Origin: a virus
Length of the DNA stretch: 46,540 nt
IMG/VR virus record: IMGVR_UViG_3300021223_000018
Coordinates: 1-46,540 of that record
Reading direction: 5' to 3' (one strand)
The notes beneath the pieces are model-generated. The model did no database searches and had not been told where the DNA came from. It saw only the letters and a list, made by a program, of their open reading frames with translations. A program made the position numbers and the translations under genes. Shown here one piece after another: positions 45,356-46,540 of the stretch. How positions within the stretch are numbered: the stretch's first letter is position 1; each line of letters begins with the position of its first letter.

Positions 45356-46540
45356 TTACGCGCCATTATTTTTGGTCGAGACGAGATTTGCCCAGCACTG
45401 CATCATTTCTCTTCGCTGATCCAAATACATCGCGTGGTTATATACGTCACGGATAAAACTACTGTCTGCATGGGCAAGCTGCCTCTCCACCCAGTCGCTG
45501 TTATACCCGCGCCCATTCATTTCAGTGGAGAACAGGTGCCGGAAGCCATGAGGGGATTGCCTTCCAGTCAGGCCACATATATCCATGGCGCTGTTCGCGT
45601 AGTTTGTACCGATTGGCCTGGTAGGATCGCTACGGTTGATGAATACGTATCGAAACCCGCCGGTAAGGGGAAGCATTCTTTGCAGGATGTCAACGACCTG
45701 ATCTGGCAGGGGGACTACATGCTCTCGCCGCATTTTCATTTTGGCTGCGGGTATGGTCCACGTAGCGCTTTCGAGATCAACTTCAGACCATTCCGCATGC
45801 CGAACTTCACCGGGGCGTGATGCTGTGTAGATCATCATCATTACAGCCGACCAAAGCTGATGCCCGCTAACGCATTGTCGGATGGTGGAAATTGTGTTTG
45901 GTAATTCGGCGAACGGCAAAAATGGATGCGGTTTGTGCTGCCCCATCTTTTCGGTGACGGCATGCATTTCGGAGGTAGGGTTCGCCTCTATCAGTCCAGT
46001 AGCAATCGCATAGCTGAATACCTGGCTAATCCGCTGCCTGACTTTGACGGCAGTCGCAACCGAGCCGCGTTTTTCAATTCGCCGGATCAAGCTAATTACG
46101 TCTGCCCTCCTGATGGAGTCAATCTGACGACTCCCAAAAGCGGGCAGAACATCAAGCTCCATTGCATTGCTGATGATCCGATATGTGCCCGCTGAGATAT
46201 TGTTTTTCCTAAAGGCGAGCCATTCCTCATACGCCTTTTTAAAGGTTCTAGCGCTTGCCTCAATCAATTCGGCTTTCTTTCCCCTCCTTGATTCGCGCGG
46301 GTCTGTGCCTTGCGCCACATCCTCTCGTGCCTCGTCCCTTCGAGCGCGCGCCTCTTTCAGGCCCGTATCCGGGTATGTCCCGAACGAAATCCTTGCCTGC
46401 TTCCCAAGCCAAGTAAATCTGAAGTGCCAACTCTTTATCCCTGTAGCAGCCACGTAAAGCGAAAGCCCCAGAGCATCAGGAAGCGTGTATGCCTTGTCTT
46501 TTGGTTTTGCCTGCCTGGCTGCGGTATCCGTGAGTGCCAC
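45356..46540 (-). CDS. int: P4-type tyrosine integrase (DUF4102 arm-binding domain)
   Basis: 394 residues. The N-terminal DUF4102 domain is LTDTAARQAKPKDKAYTLPDALGLSLYVAATG. A core-binding helical domain follows, then the catalytic set Arg242 (ASRPGEVR), Lys267/269, His331-x-x-Arg334 (HGFRHLF), His357 (QLAHAD) and the nucleophile Tyr367 (VYNHAMYL). It inserts and excises the phage at att. The first codon in the window is GTG, which fits the family start; an upstream start beyond the edge cannot be excluded. It is transcribed away from the predicted attR. Confidence 0.95.
   Translation of the reverse strand: MALTDTAARQAKPKDKAYTLPDALGLSLYVAATGIKSWHFRFTWLGKQARISFGTYPDTGLKEARARRDEAREDVAQGTDPRESRRGKKAELIEASARTFKKAYEEWLAFRKNNISAGTYRIISNAMELDVLPAFGSRQIDSIRRADVISLIRRIEKRGSVATAVKVRQRISQVFSYAIATGLIEANPTSEMHAVTEKMGQHKPHPFLPFAELPNTISTIRQCVSGHQLWSAVMMMIYTASRPGEVRHAEWSEVDLESATWTIPAAKMKMRREHVVPLPDQVVDILQRMLPLTGGFRYVFINRSDPTRPIGTNYANSAMDICGLTGRQSPHGFRHLFSTEMNGRGYNSDWVERQLAHADSSFIRDVYNHAMYLDQRREMMQCWANLVSTKNNGA

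Overview
The window is an almost complete temperate phage (prophage) of contractile-tail type in a GC-rich gammaproteobacterial chromosome. It is most likely from a Pseudomonas of the fluorescens/putida kind, judging from the queD flank, a DUF1654-type SOS gene and the style of the small phage genes. This assignment is by recognition; no search was run. The only host gene is queD at the left edge (1-357). An AlpA-like regulator (421-639) and a P4-type tyrosine integrase (45356 to the right edge) sit at opposite ends, as expected for an integrated genome whose attP lies between int and alpA when circular. attL should lie at about 358-420. attR is outside the window.

Left arm, minus strand, 421-11752: an early leftward operon of about 29 tightly packed small genes, most of them sharing 4-bp ATGA start/stop overlaps. 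Recognisable members are a methyltransferase, an HNH nuclease, an AP2/HNH homing-type nuclease, a YqaJ-type exonuclease with an ERF annealing protein (a recombination pair), a DUF551 protein and an RMF-like peptide. Many are too short for ordinary ORF cut-offs. The packing is broken by about 525 bp without genes (10463-10987), which holds a nested palindrome with 17-bp perfect arms.

Switch region, 11753-13705: CI repressor (minus) and a Cro-like protein (plus) diverge across three operators built on the palindrome CAAGCATGCTTG. Three related sites lie at the start of the leftward operon, so the layout is lambda-like OL/OR. Between the leftward promoter and cI is a rightward DUF1654-like gene behind a near-consensus LexA box, suggesting a direct SOS input.

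Right early region, 13764-20382: small regulators, an HNH protein, a lambda O-like replication protein with an iteron array inside its gene (probable origin), a TraR/DksA-type zinc finger, NinB, NinG and genes in the position of a late regulator. A candidate late promoter followed at once by a strong terminator (20398-20496) resembles lambda pR'-tR'.

Late region, 20573-45329: holin-like genes, small and large terminase, DUF1073 portal, Mu F-like protein, DUF2213 protease with an internal scaffold start, DUF2190-like cement protein, DUF2184 major capsid, connector and neck genes, DUF3383 sheath, DUF3277 tube, a tail chaperone with a textbook -1 frameshift signal, tape measure, and baseplate genes (including a hub fused to a lysozyme-like domain, a spike, gp25-like, J-like and DUF2612). 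These are followed by fibres with a fibre chaperone, a secreted SGNH hydrolase flanked by terminators (probable moron), endolysin, and Rz with embedded Rz1. The structural set suggests a small temperate myovirus resembling the Bcep781/AP22 structural type. No CRISPR array, rRNA, convincing tRNA or insertion sequence was seen.
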